A model generated the notes under the pieces. It was not told the origin of the DNA. It saw only the letters and a program-made list of their open reading frames with translations, and did no database searches. From Spirometra erinaceieuropaei (taxonomy: Eukaryota > Platyhelminthes > Cestoda > Diphyllobothriidea > Diphyllobothriidae): a DNA stretch of 64,000 nucleotides. This document shows positions 48,691-59,070 of this stretch, piece after piece. Position numbers and translations under genes: made by a program. Position 1 is the stretch's first letter, and each line of letters starts with the position of its first letter. The DNA lies in NCBI GenBank assembly GCA_902702965.1, contig CACRXP010000630.1, positions 105,119 to 169,118 on the forward strand. The letters are read 5' to 3'.

Positions 48691-49576
48691 ACAAGTAGCA
48701 CACAGGTGAACACTGCTTCCGGTAGCAGTACCGGTAGGGCAAATTGTTGAGTAATCATGGCGTCAATCAACAGTGGTGATGCATTTGCGGCCATTAACGA
48801 CTCTGGTGCGTGAGACCGATCGATCCTGCCTATAACGGATGGGGAAGCCGCTAGTGCTGGTATGTGCGTGCTTTTGCGGCCACTGCATATTACAAATACC
48901 TCACCCACTGTTCGTGCGCCACCTCGGTGGTTGTTTCTGATGACGAGTAAAAGGGTAAATCCAAAACCACAGGCGAGATCAGAGGTTGGTTCAGCCTACA
49001 CAGACCTGCAGCACATTTGGTGTGCGTTGACATATGATTCCCACTATTCATTGATCCACGCTATCGAACATAATGTCCACATTCCCAAAAAGAGTCATTC
49101 GGTCTCACTGGGAAGCACGCGCGCCCCACTTGCGTGTTGCCTGCATGTAGCAGGGAAGCTTGCCACAGTCCCGCCGTGGGCCGCGACCACAATGCATTCT
49201 TGGGACCTGATTGGCCTGTTGTGGGAAAAGTTGCTCGGTTATTCTTCTCTTCCTTTTTGGAGCGGGTTGGAAAGGATTCTAGCCAACCTAAACAGAATGC
49301 TAAAAATGCACGTAGTTTTTCAATGGGGATGAAACGTGGGTGACAATGCATTTTCCCCGAGGCCAAGCATTTCTGCCGTGTTGACGGTTCGTGTTTTTGC
49401 AGAATGCCAGGACGGATCATAACAAGGAAACCGGCAAAACCTGCTAACGCTGGAACGCTGCCACCGTCAGTATGCTCCAGTTGGCCAGAGAAGCAGTCCC
49501 TCGGCTGATACGAATCTTCAGGGATATGCTGTCTGATAATGCCACCACCTAACTTTACCTACCTATCATAATTATA
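48691..49576. other. Unassigned sequence
   Basis: Includes the likely 3' tail of LINE-B (up to about 48740) and overlapping frames on both strands at 48862-49420. The plus-strand frame at 48862-49332 (156 codons, without an ATG at its first codon) carries no recognised domain. It may be chance in this less AT-rich stretch. Confidence 0.35.
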
Positions 49577-50529
49577 CAGTAGGTGAGCTAACTCATAAAA
49601 TGTCAACTGAAATTCCAAAATTCGTTTCCGTTTCGAAAAGATTAATTAAGTAGAGTTGTAAACCTAATCGGTTTGCAGTATAATTAATTCAGTTACCTCG
49701 AAAGAATTTCCTTCCGGCCGCATGCAAAAACTATGCTCCGTAAAAATGGCTACTTAAGTAGCATGCACTTTTCTCTTTGATTTTCGACGTCCGCAAGAGT
49801 CCATGGAAAACATGCATAAAAACATTCATTCTTCAGTTTATTCGGTAGAAAATTTGGTCTTCTTTCAATTTCATACTCGAAGGAAGGATATTACTCGGTT
49901 TTTAAAAACTTTTTCAATTCCCCATCATTTTGAACCCGCTCTGCCGTCAAACTTGCATTCAGGGTTTACAAACTACAAGCCATGTATTTCCGCGTACAGA
50001 AAACCACACGTTTCTCTACAGTATTAAGAGGAGACCATATGGGGTTCATAAAATTTAGCATTGGATTTGACCCATATTGTCAACTTTACAAGCCACATTG
50101 GTAAATACAGAGACATGACGTTTTATGAACGGCCATTTCACAGCATTAAAGTCTCACAATTAGAAACTTTTTTAAAACCGAATTACGTCCCTCCTTCGAG
50201 TATCCAATTGGAAGACGTAATTTTCTACCGAATGAGCGAAAGAATGAATATTTTTATGCATGTTTTTCATGAACTATAATTGGACTCTTACGGACGTCGA
50301 AAATCAAAGAGAAATATGCATGTCACCTAAGTAGTCATTTTTACAGAGTATAGTTTTTGCATTCAGTCGGAAGAAATTTCCTGCGAAAGCCGGCATCCTG
50401 AGGTTACTGAATTATTCTTGAATTATACTGCAGACTGATTAGTTTTACAACACCACTTATTTAATCTTTCGGAAACGAAAACGCATTTTGGAATTTCAGT
50501 TGACATTTCATGAGTTAGCCCACCTACTG
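49577..50529 (-). mobile_element. Fold-back DNA element FB12 (subfamily A)
   Basis: TA/CAGTAGGTGAGCTAACTCAT ... ATGAGTTAGCCCACCTACTG/TA. Arms pair over about 400 bp; for example AGATTAATTAAGTAGAGTTG and its diverged complement CACCACTTATTTAATCTT. The left arm lacks about 20 bp around ATTCAGTTACCTCGAAAG compared with other copies. Centre orientation is as in FB6 and FB9. 953 bp, no coding capacity. Confidence 0.8.
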
Positions 50530-51480
50530 TATGTACTATAAATGCGCATCCTCCCATTCAAGCGGACTATAGACATTAAATGAGATTTACTTTCAGGCGC
50601 ACTGTCCCACCGCCAGCAATGGGAAAAGAAAGCGACCAACAGTACAATAACTTTGCCCAGTTAATCGTTCTTGGCACTCATTCACAAATCTTGGTCTCTT
50701 GTAAGCTTCGGTGCATGCAAAGTGTGACAAGAGGAAATAAGTCAATGGAGCGTTCTGGGTGATTAGAACGAATGCCCATTAATTACTTGTACCTTTACCG
50801 AGAATCAGGGGAGATCTGGAGAGTTCATTTTTCCAAATGAGGTGAAAACCCTGGTGTCAATTGGACATCCTGGCATCTAAAATCCATTGGCAATAAAACC
50901 ATTGGAGTGAAGGGCTATGTGGGCTGTTTTGACTCTTTGAGGATTGAAAACGGAATCCAAAAAAACCTAGACGTACAATGAAATACAGGCGCACGCGTAT
51001 GCATGCGCATACGGATTCCATCCCCAAAATTCTACACTAAAGCGGGAGAAGGAACGACATTAGCGAAGTTAATGTGAGATTCGACAAACGATCACCACAT
51101 TTAAAAGGCAATTGGTGACGAAAAACGTAAAAGAGAGGTTGAGCTGAGTCCTGGGCAAATTAAGAATGTTCCATTTTTCCAAGAAGAACCCATCATGCTT
51201 CGGCTTTCGCTTGGGTAACAGGGAGGTAAAGTTTGAACTCAGCCGGAAGCTCAGATTCCTTGTAGAGACGATCGCTGAAGAATATCCTCCGCAGACGACA
51301 ATTGGCGTGAACCTTAAAAAACAACAATGGCTGTTTACATCATGCGCTGGAACGGAAAAGCATGAGCACTTTGCGGATGAATAGGAGTTACAGCCGCCTA
51401 GTAAAACCTTCAGAGTAACGAAAGACAATATGTTTTGGAGTTACACTTTTTATAGGCAACCCTCATTAGCAAGAAAAGTG
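50530..51480. other. Unassigned; plus-strand frame with protein-like composition
   Basis: A plus-strand ATG frame at 51166-51384 (72 codons) has a charged, non-repetitive composition ([20 protein letters not shown]) more like a real protein than most frames here, but no family is recognised and no splice sites or polyadenylation signal are clear. A CGTATGC/GCATACG hairpin lies at 50996-51013. Confidence 0.25.
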
Positions 51481-51751
51481 GGCAAGATGTGGTTAGGCAG
51501 TTCCACCTGATAGACGCAATACTGTTGGGGTTGGGGCTAGAGTCAGGGGGTAGAGTTAAGGCAACTATTTCTCAACCACTCAAGGTACAACCGCGCATTC
51601 CCAGTAGCTTTCCTTTTGCATACAACTACTTGACCTCGTCGCCTATGCGTTCCCCGGTTCCATCTGTAAAAACCCCCATTACCACCGATCGCGTATTACA
51701 GGTGGATGGCGTTTATCTACTTCAGGTGGGGCTAAATAACCACATCTGACC
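51481..51751. mobile_element. Small TIR element Z3 with G-rich core
   Basis: AAGATGTGGTTAGGCAGTTCC on the left and GGTGGGGCTAAATAACCACATCTGACC on the right are inverted repeats. Relative to Z1 and Z2 it is inserted in the opposite orientation, as its G-rich run (51527-51550: GGGG-TT-GGGG ... GGGGG) is on the plus strand. 271 bp, non-coding. Confidence 0.7.
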
Positions 51752-51974
51752 GAAAACTGAAGCGGTCAGCTCCGGAGAAATCAGTGGCATGGTGATTTAC
51801 TGCTCTGATCCATTTAATTTCACTAATTACTGTTCCATTTTGCATTTTGGCTCCGATACGCCAACTGATAACGCGCAAAGTCCTACTCCATGGAAATCCT
51901 TCATTCTGTTTTCTTTATACGATCTTATTCTCCTCCCGCTCGCCCGTTTGAGGGTGGCTGATTACGAGAAGCCG
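51752..51974. other. Spacer
   Basis: Short unassigned stretch between Z3 and the SINE-like element. No feature was seen. Confidence 0.4.
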
Positions 51975-52270
51975 CCATGAGACCGGAATGCGTCAACGTA
52001 ACAGCATAGAGTGACTCCGATTTGTGCTGTCAATCGTGAACGGAGCACGTACCACAAGTCTGATAATCCAGCCGGTAAGTCCGATACAGACTTAAATCTA
52101 GGCAGAATGGCATTACCGGAAAAGGCAAGGGAGACTGGAATAGCCATTTCTGGCTTATAAGCCGTCGTCAGCCAGTCATACCCAACCCCACAGTGTGGAA
52201 CACCCGAGACTCGAACTCGCGACCTGTTAATTAGAAGTCCAACGCCTCTAGCCACTGGGCCACGAGCCCG
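51975..52270 (-). repeat. tRNA-derived SINE-like element
   Basis: The minus strand begins GGGCTCGTGGCCCAGTGGCT, with a good polymerase III box A (TGGCCCAGTGG, 52253-52263). It continues with an anticodon-like CTTCTAA, as in Arg(TCT) tRNAs, and box B GAGTTCGAGTCTC (52206-52218). The D and T stems form, but the acceptor stem and anticodon stem contain several mismatches, so it is not a working tRNA. The tRNA-like head is followed by about 200 bp of unrelated tail, the usual SINE layout. The 3' limit is a guess. Confidence 0.6.
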
Positions 52271-53794
52271 TTGACTTATATCTATACGTTTTCTGCAAAG
52301 AAGATGAACGCGCGATCACTGCGACAGTAGATGCATTAGCCTGACTCCAGGCGGCAAAAACCTTGAACTCGCATATCCGCCTCAATTGGTAAATCCCTTC
52401 TTTTATCAAGTAATTTAGACAATAGTATAGTGAAATACGAATCAAAAAACACCAACAGTTGATCCGATAATATCCCTAACCGGTGGTGCGAGGAGTCTCA
52501 ACTGTCCCGTCTAGCAGACTTACTTCACCGTATTTTGCCGGCGGACGTATCGACGTCCTTATATGGTTGCATCAGCAAACGAGCTGATCATAGTCACATG
52601 TCCCAGTGATGCATCTGCCAAACTTGGCAAGGAGTACCACCACCCCGAGGAAGAGTGGTGACTGCCGGGAAAATTGATCAATGTGAAAGACGATTGTGCA
52701 GCACCAACCTCAACCTCTATTTTTCCGCTCATCACGTTTTGATAGCAAAACTATGGACGCAATGGTTGACCTTGCGTTTTTAACCCGTCTCCCAAGGGCC
52801 ACCACACGTAGGGGTGGTGCAGCGGTGGCCGTAATGGTAGCCATCATCTAGAGTGTGGCTGCCAACAGAATCCATGTATCACTTGCTAATCGCGCGATAT
52901 TTGTAGCACTATGAATAACAATGGAATAACGACGGTACACAATTTTTTGACTGAATAACAAAGTAAACTGGCCGGACAGTCTCATTGGGATGGCGGGTTG
53001 ATAGATATTACAGGGTCTTCGCAAGCACACAGTTTTTGACGTTGTCATGGCGATTACAATGATCTGCCGTCAAAACTCAACCATTCCTCGAAACGACCGA
53101 ATAAATTCTGCCTACCGTCCCTCTATGAAAATATACATATCACTAGCAGCAAGTGGACATGCCGATTTAAATCAAGTATGTAGGATAAGCCATTTAATTT
53201 GCTGAATCCGCGAGTTATGCGCTGGTATCTAGGGGGACTTTGCCTACGGTAGGGCGGGCAGTGATTGAAGTAGGCCAGCACTGTCATATAGATTCGGCGC
53301 CTGGTCCTTAGGTTTGAAAAACTTGCCAGATTTACGCCGCAACGTTTAAGTAGTATCGTGAAAAACACAATCAGGGCGATCAACCAGCTAAGGAGTACAG
53401 CGCCATGTAATTCAGACTTCCATGGGATTTCTTAAAACCTTCGTTAGTTTGAGCAGGGACGGCAGGAATGCTTAAAGAATCTACCTTCTTGAGTTGCGCC
53501 TTCCCAACTCGGTACATTAGTAGAAAAGTGTGCAGCCCAGAAAGTGCATGAATGGAGATAAAACTCTCGCATTATTATTAAACAGGTACAGGTAGTAAGT
53601 GTTGTCCGACGGGGCTGGTAATGACCTCCGCACTGTCCGCTGGCTGGAGCTTAATTCCAATGTGGTATCCAATCGAAGAAACGACGGTCAAGAAGTATTC
53701 CACCAGCCTTGTCAATCACAAGTCCGTGCCTTTCAGCGCTCGGCGTCGACAAATAACAGCGCAAACTATCGTTCTTGCGTTATATGCATAGTAT
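52271..53794. other. Unassigned sequence
   Basis: No recognisable gene or repeat. Frames on the minus strand at 52848-53048 and 53123-53383 have no motif. Confidence 0.4.
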
Positions 53795-54060
53795 GCAAGC
53801 GGTAGGGGTGTGGGGTGGAACGCCAAGGTGCGGGCTCGACCGTGCCATCCACCTGCGCCCTCCCCCGCCTCGGGTCTTCTGGACTCCATCTTGAAACCGG
53901 GCCCAGGTGGGGGAGGAGGTGAGAGTGTGGTGGATGCTGTGCAGATCTACACTCGCTATAAACTAATTCACGCACAAGTCACCGTCCCTGCTCTCGCCTC
54001 GCTGTGGAGCACACGGTGGAAATCGTCGGCAACGACGGTCGAACTGTGGGATGCAAGCAG
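53795..54060 (+). repeat. Interspersed repeat X, copy 5 (3' half)
   Basis: Starts around GGTAGGGGTGTGGGGTGG and ends CGACGGTCGAACTGTGGG. It shares GGTGCGGGCTCGACCGTGCC, CCCTCCCCCGCCTC, the GGGCCCAGGTGGGGGAGGAG block, a CGCTATAAACTAATTCACGC box and CACACGGTGG with copies 4 and 7. The frame RPCHPPAPSPASGLLDS is open here and in copy 4. It lies about 400 bp upstream of the LINE-A frame. Confidence 0.75.
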
Positions 54061-54464
54061 GGTGTTGGGGCGTCCAGTTGTGGGTCCACGTGATGATCGT
54101 AACAGGTCGCCCACTTGCTTGCAGGTGTTGACTAAGCCTAACGTCCATTAACTGGCGGTTACTTTCACATGTGACACCCCGAAAATAAGCTCTCACTAGC
54201 GGGCACACCCTAGTAACCGCCTCAACCGGCGGGCTAGACCAGGTGAGGGTATCTGCGTGTACATTTGCCCTGTTTGTGGACAGCGCTGCCTATCCCCGCG
54301 AGGGGGATGAAGCTGGAAAAGGTGCCCTGAGCAAATGCTGAAATCATGTCTTCTTCGCGCAGATCGTGGCTGGCAAATGCAAAACACATGGTTAAAACAG
54401 CCAAAAACGAGACCATACCCTCTTCCCCCTCCACCTCCCCTTCGCCCCGCCTCAGGCTGGTAGG
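54061..54464. other. Probable 5' region of LINE-A
   Basis: Non-coding stretch between X copy 5 and the first recognisable LINE-A codons. It may be the LINE-A 5' untranslated region, but no second copy is present to confirm it. Confidence 0.4.
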
Positions 54465-55470
54465 GTGAGTCCACTCACTCTGGCAGCCTGTAATGTTCGT
54501 TCCCTTTTAGACAATCCAAGGAGCAACCGACCGGAACGGAAGACAGCGCTAGTAGCTCGGGAACTGGTGCGCTACAAGGTGGACATCGCCGCACTCAGCG
54601 AGACTCGATTCTCCGAACAAGGCCAACTGGAGGAGATGGGTGCCGGCTACACCTTCTTCTGGGGCTGTCGCCCCAAAGCAGAGCGACGGGACGCGGGCGT
54701 CTCCCTTGCCATCCGGAACGACGTCGTGGGACGACTGCCCTATCGACGAGCCTGCGCCTGCTTCTCTGCGGAGGCATACTGGCGTCTGTGCTCTCCCCCC
54801 CCCCCCAATGACCAACCCTGACGTGACAGAGAACAAATTATACGGGGACCTACTCGCCCTCCTGGCGACTATGTCGACGGCGGAAAAGTTGATTGTCCTT
54901 GGTGACTTCAACTCCCGTGTCGGCACAGACCATGCCGCCTGGAGAGAAGTGCTGAGTCGCCACGGTATCGGCCGCCTAAATGACAATGACCTGCTTCTCC
55001 TACGAACCTGCGCAGAACACCGTCTTGTCTTGGCCAACGCCTTCTCCCGCCTTCCGATCCGGGGGAAGGCGGCCTGGATGTACCCTCGTTTGCGACAATG
55101 GCACCTGCTGGACTATATTCTCGTTGGAAGGCGAGACCAGCGGGACATGCTGGTGACAAGGATTATCCCGGGTGCCGACGGGTAGACCAACTACCGCCTC
55201 GTCCACTCTACGATGAGGATCTGCCTACAGCCACGCAGGAGATCTCAAGTTAAGCGATTCCCAGGTAAGCTGAATATTGCTTTGTTGTCTTTGTCTGTTC
55301 ATCATCTCCATTTCGTCAACGAGCCAGCTCAACGACTAACCAACCGTCCAATCACCGCCGCCGTCGAGGACGCCTCAGTGGAGAACCGATGGTGCTAACT
55401 GACGGACTCGACCCAGTCAACCGCCCCGGAGGTCCTCGACCATTCACCGTGTCAACACAAGGACTGGTTC

Positions 55471-55559
<89 letters not shown>

Positions 55560-55572
55560 CGCCGCCGCCGCC
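55471..55572 (+). repeat. Coding microsatellite (GAT)12(GAC)17(GCC)5
   Basis: Uninterrupted triplets in phase with the LINE-A frame: 12 GAT, 17 GAC and 5 GCC codons, giving 29 Asp and 5 Ala between FDD-like sequence (DWF) and INNLLLQKN. The tract sits in the linker between endonuclease and reverse transcriptase. The two-step codon change suggests expansion after point mutation of a short acidic DD motif. Confidence 0.95.
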
Positions 55573-57612
55573 ATCAACAATCTGCTCCTCCAGAAGAACC
55601 GTCTTCACAAGGCCTACGTGAACCGCGTACCCGCCGACAACAAAGCAGCATTCTACCACATTCGCCGCCCTCTGCGACAGCGGCTGCGGGCAATGCAGGA
55701 GGCCTGGATGGCTCGCAAGGCCGAGGAGATCCAATGGCACGTGAGTACGTGCTGCGATCAAGGCTGTCTACGATCCCACAGTCAAAGCAACTGCTCCTCT
55801 TCTCAGAACCGACGGGACCACCCTACTCACTGAGAAGATGCACTCTGAAACAATGGGCCGAGGACTTCAGAAGCGTCCTCAACCGTCCCTCTACCATCTT
55901 CGACGCTGCTATCACTCGTCTGCCTCAAGCGTAAACCAATACCGATCCCGACCTCCCGCCCTATGTACACGAAACCATCAGGGCCGTGCAGAAGCTCTCC
56001 AGCGGGAAAGCGCCCTGATCGGACGTGATCAATGCTGAGATATACAAACACGGTGACCCCCGACTTATGGAGCACCAGACGGCGCTCTTCCAGGCGATGT
56101 GGCGTCAAAGGGAAATCCCTCGAGATTTCAAGGACGCCATAACCGCCCATCTCTACAAGCGAAAAGGCAACCGTCACCTCTGCGACAGCCACAGAGGTAT
56201 CTCCCACCTCAACATCGCCGGAAAGATTTTCGCTCTCATCCTTCTCAACTGTCTCAACAACCATCTGGAGCAGTTTCTCCTGCCGGAAAGCCAGTGCGGC
56301 TTCCATCGTAACCGCGGAACCAGCGACATTATCTCCACCGCTCGCCAGCTGCAAGAAGTGTCGGGGGATGCGGATCCACCTCTGCACTTCCTTCGTGGAT
56401 CTGACGGAAGCCTTCGATACGGTGAATCGCGATGGACTGGAAAATCATAAAAGAATTCCAGCTGTCCCGAACGATTCACTCAGATGGGGCGCCAGCTCCC
56501 CGATAGCATGATGGCGCGCGTCACGGACAATGGCACTGTCTCAAAGGCATGCGCGGTGACCAACAGAGTGAAACAGGGCTGCGTCCTCACGCCTACCCTC
56601 TTTAGTCTCAAGTTCTCTGCCATGTTAATGGACGCCTACCGTGGCGAACGCTCCGGGATCCGCGTCGCCTACAGGATGGACGGCCAACTCTTCAACCATC
56701 GGCGGATGCACTTCCAGTCGCGCGTATTCACAACTACCGTCTACGAACTTTTCGTCGACGACTGCGCCCTCAACAACACTACTGACGGGGGCATGCAAAG
56801 GAACATGGACCCCCTTCGACGACGACTGCGACGTAGGCCTGGTCATCAACACAGAAGACAGTGGTTATGCACCTACCGCTACCCAGCGTTACCTACAATG
56901 TACCCCAAATCAGCGTGAGCGGTCCCCAGCCGTGGACAACTTCGCTCATCTGGGCAGCACTCTACCTCGCAACACCAAAATCGACGATGAAGTGACCCAC
57001 CGGATTACCAAGGCCAGCCAAGCCTTCGGCCGCCGGCAAAACACTGTCTGGAATCGACACGGTGTCCACCTCGATACGAAACTCAAGATGTACAAAGTAG
57101 TCATCCTGTCGACGCTGCTATATGGAGCGGGGACCTGGACGATGAACAAAAAGCAAGCGCGGAGGCTCAACCACTTCCACCTGAGCTGTTTTCAGCAGAT
57201 ACTAAAGCTGAGGCGGCAGGGCCAGACACAGACCTACTGAAACGGATGGGGATCCTCGGCACCTACGCCATGATGTGACAATTGCAACTGCACTGGAGCG
57301 GTCACCTCATGTGGATGGACAAGGAGCGGCTACCCAAACGATTCTTCTACGGAGATGTCGCCACGGGTTGCGGCCGACAAGGGAGTTAAGTCCGGTGCTA
57401 CAAGGGCACCCTGATGTCTTACTTGAAGCTCCTGCAAATCAACCCCGGCCAACCGGGAAGGCTTTGCCTGGAACCAACCGACCTGGAGAACAGTGAAGAC
57501 AGGCTCAGCAAACTACTAAACCAATCGCGTTCACGACGCCAAAACCAAAAACGAAGCCTGCAAACCACAACTCCCCCCATCTCCCAACGCCAACGCTCAA
57601 TCGCTCCCAACG

Positions 57613-57678
57613 TGCCCACAATGCCAGGGGACGTTCTGGGCACCAATTAGCCTTACTGGGCACCTCCGGACCAACTGT
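57613..57678 (+). other. Zinc finger 1 of LINE-A (C2HC)
   Basis: Cys-X2-Cys-X12-His-X4-Cys spacing in the translation CPQCQGTFW...GHLRTNC. Cys replaces the last His of a classic finger. It is in a different frame from finger 2, so a frameshift lies between them. A role in binding nucleic acid of the element is inferred from the domain type only. Confidence 0.8.
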
Positions 57679-57907
57679 AGCACTCGAGCGACACAACCCA
57701 GTGTCTCTGCGTTCACCTCTGCCTCGCCCCTCACGCCGACAACACTAACCGCTCTCCAGGACCCCCACTGCCATCCTCCATCGCCTCAACATCTGCTGCG
57801 ACGGCTCCTGCATCCCCTTCCACTTAACCACTGAACACAACCCTGACACATCGACAAACATCATCCTAATCGTCGCCAACACCAATGATGTGGACTCGGT
57901 CCAAACC

Positions 57908-57970
57908 TGTCCTCATTGTCATCGCATCTTCACCTCACACATCGGCCTGGTCGGTCACTTACGAATCCAT
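57908..57970 (+). other. Zinc finger 2 of LINE-A (C2H2)
   Basis: Intact Cys-X2-Cys-X12-His-X3-His: CPHCHRIF...GLVGHLRIH. In the same frame, 21 codons downstream, a third finger begins (LNCLHCPHTAT) and then hits a stop. The rest of it (HRMGLLGRMHTH) reads in another frame, with Arg for the first His. Finger 2 and the remains of finger 3 show a tandem-finger C-terminus. Confidence 0.85.
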
Positions 57971-58254
57971 CGCGCAGAGACTAGCGAACCAGTGCCAGGA
58001 GCACTAACATACACCAGACGCATCCGCCTCAACTGCCTGCACTGCCCTCACACAGCCACCGCATGGGCCTGTTAGGTCGCATGCACACTCACGAGAACCT
58101 GTGGTAGACAACCGCCGGCTACACCACGCCATCAGATCTTCTCACACCAATCCCTGCATCACACAACACCATCTACCACAAGCATCCAATTGGCCCCTCC
58201 CACGCAAGTGGGAAGTGTGCTTCTCGGCTAGTTCTCCATGCGGCTCCTCTACTG

Positions 58255-58450
58255 TATGTGTGATCCGAGTCTGAGACTACCACGGTGCGCCAAGCGCCGT
58301 GGCTTGGAAGGCTGCCGACTGACGCTCCAACTCAGTCCAAGCAGTCTGCCCAAGTATTTGGTTGTGTGGACTGGCGAACTGATAGGCTGAGAGCCGAACT
58401 GTAACGGCTCCTTCTTGACGTGACCAATGGCAGTCTAACGCATGTGAAAT
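58255..58450 (+). repeat. Interspersed repeat X, copy 6 (5' part)
   Basis: CTACCACGGTGCGCCAAGCG, CGTGGCTTGGAAGGCTG, CGACTGACG..., TTGTGTGGACTGGCG, and AACGGCTCCTTCTTGACGTG correspond to the block 46462-46610 of copy 4. It lacks the 3' half. It lies just beyond the recognisable end of LINE-A and may mark the limit of that element. Confidence 0.65.
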
Positions 58451-58539
58451 GAATGCCCCTCAACCCTCTTGTGCGAAATCCTGGTGCTTGTTTTGGGGGG
58501 GGCGTGCGTTGACAACGTCACTAGATACATCAGCCACTG

Positions 58540-59070
58540 CGCCCAATCCCCGAACCTGTCAACTGACCGGTTCTGACAGTGGCTGGGACCTAGTAATGGG
58601 AGATGAGGAAGAGGTCGACGACTCAGCGCACTTTTCTCACTATAAAAATCTGACGCGCTTGAAGCCATCACGGCGCGCTAAGAGCCGTAACTTATGCCAA
58701 CTGACGGGAGAGCTTGGACCTCGCAGTCGGCCCAGTGTTGCGTGTTTGTGTGGAGCAGCCGACCGGTGAGTCGGGCTGCAATGGCTCCTTCTTAATGTGG
58801 CCTTTAGGGCACTCCCACTCCGTTGGATCCGAGCCGGGTGTGATAGCACGCCTAGTGGCGCACCAGCCACCTGCGCCATCTCCCACTCCCGGTCTTCTTG
58901 AGTATGGCTTGGCATGAGGCCTAGGTGGGGGAGGAGAGAGGGCGGTATATGCTGCGCAAGTCTACTAACACTATAAAAGAAATCACGCGCAAGTCACTGT
59001 GCCTGTTGCTTCTTGCCATAGAGCACACGGTGGACATCGTCGGTAACGACGCTCGAACAGCCGTCACATG
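58540..59070 (+). repeat. Interspersed repeat X, copy 7
   Basis: Nearly full-length: starts at CCTGTCAACTGACCGGTTCT, then GTGGCTGGGACCTAGTAATG, CACTATAAAAATCTGACGCG, GGCTGCAATGGCTCCTTCTT, GGATCCGAGCCGGG, GGTGGGGGAGGAGAGAGGG, a second CACTATAAAAGAAATCACGC box, CACACGGTGGACATCGTCGG and CGACGCTCGAACAG. Compared with copy 4 it lacks about 100 bp in the middle (the GTTGTTGGTTAAAATCC region). Both ACTATAAA boxes are kept. Confidence 0.75.

Larger units (their letters stand above)
54465..58210 (+). pseudogene. LINE-A: non-LTR retrotransposon with C-terminal zinc fingers, decayed
   Basis: Endonuclease: [47 protein letters not shown], then a break at a poly-C run (about 54795), resuming with [18 protein letters not shown] (about 54892-54945) and LDYILVGRR. 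The next box reads stop-TNYRLV (near 55182) where WTDHRLV is expected, so the catalytic Asp and His are lost. Linker: an Asp/Ala codon tract (55471-55572). Reverse transcriptase: KLSSGKAP, LYKRKGNRHLCDSHRGIS, LPESQCGFHRNRGTSD, FVDLTEAFDTVNRDGL (about 56388-56435, shifted frame), VKQGCVLTPTLFSL, and LFVDDCAL (about 56748-56771) with both Asp residues kept. Then [18 protein letters not shown] and [11 protein letters not shown]-terminal fingers: C2HC at 57613-57678, C2H2 at 57908-57970, and a third, frameshifted one from 58034. Several frameshifts and stops. No ATG is visible at the start. Confidence 0.88.

Noticed and set aside
20480..50529. CRISPR-like direct repeats
   Set aside because: The repeated blocks are transposon arms hundreds of bp long, in inverted pairs, not short evenly spaced repeats; the genome is eukaryotic.
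52198..52269. Functional tRNA-Arg(TCT) gene
   Set aside because: Acceptor and anticodon stems contain several mismatches, and a SINE-like tail follows.
54793..54807. Poly-C run as a programmed frameshift site in LINE-A
   Set aside because: Conserved residues expected between the two frames are missing as well, so it is a deletion or homopolymer error in a pseudogene.
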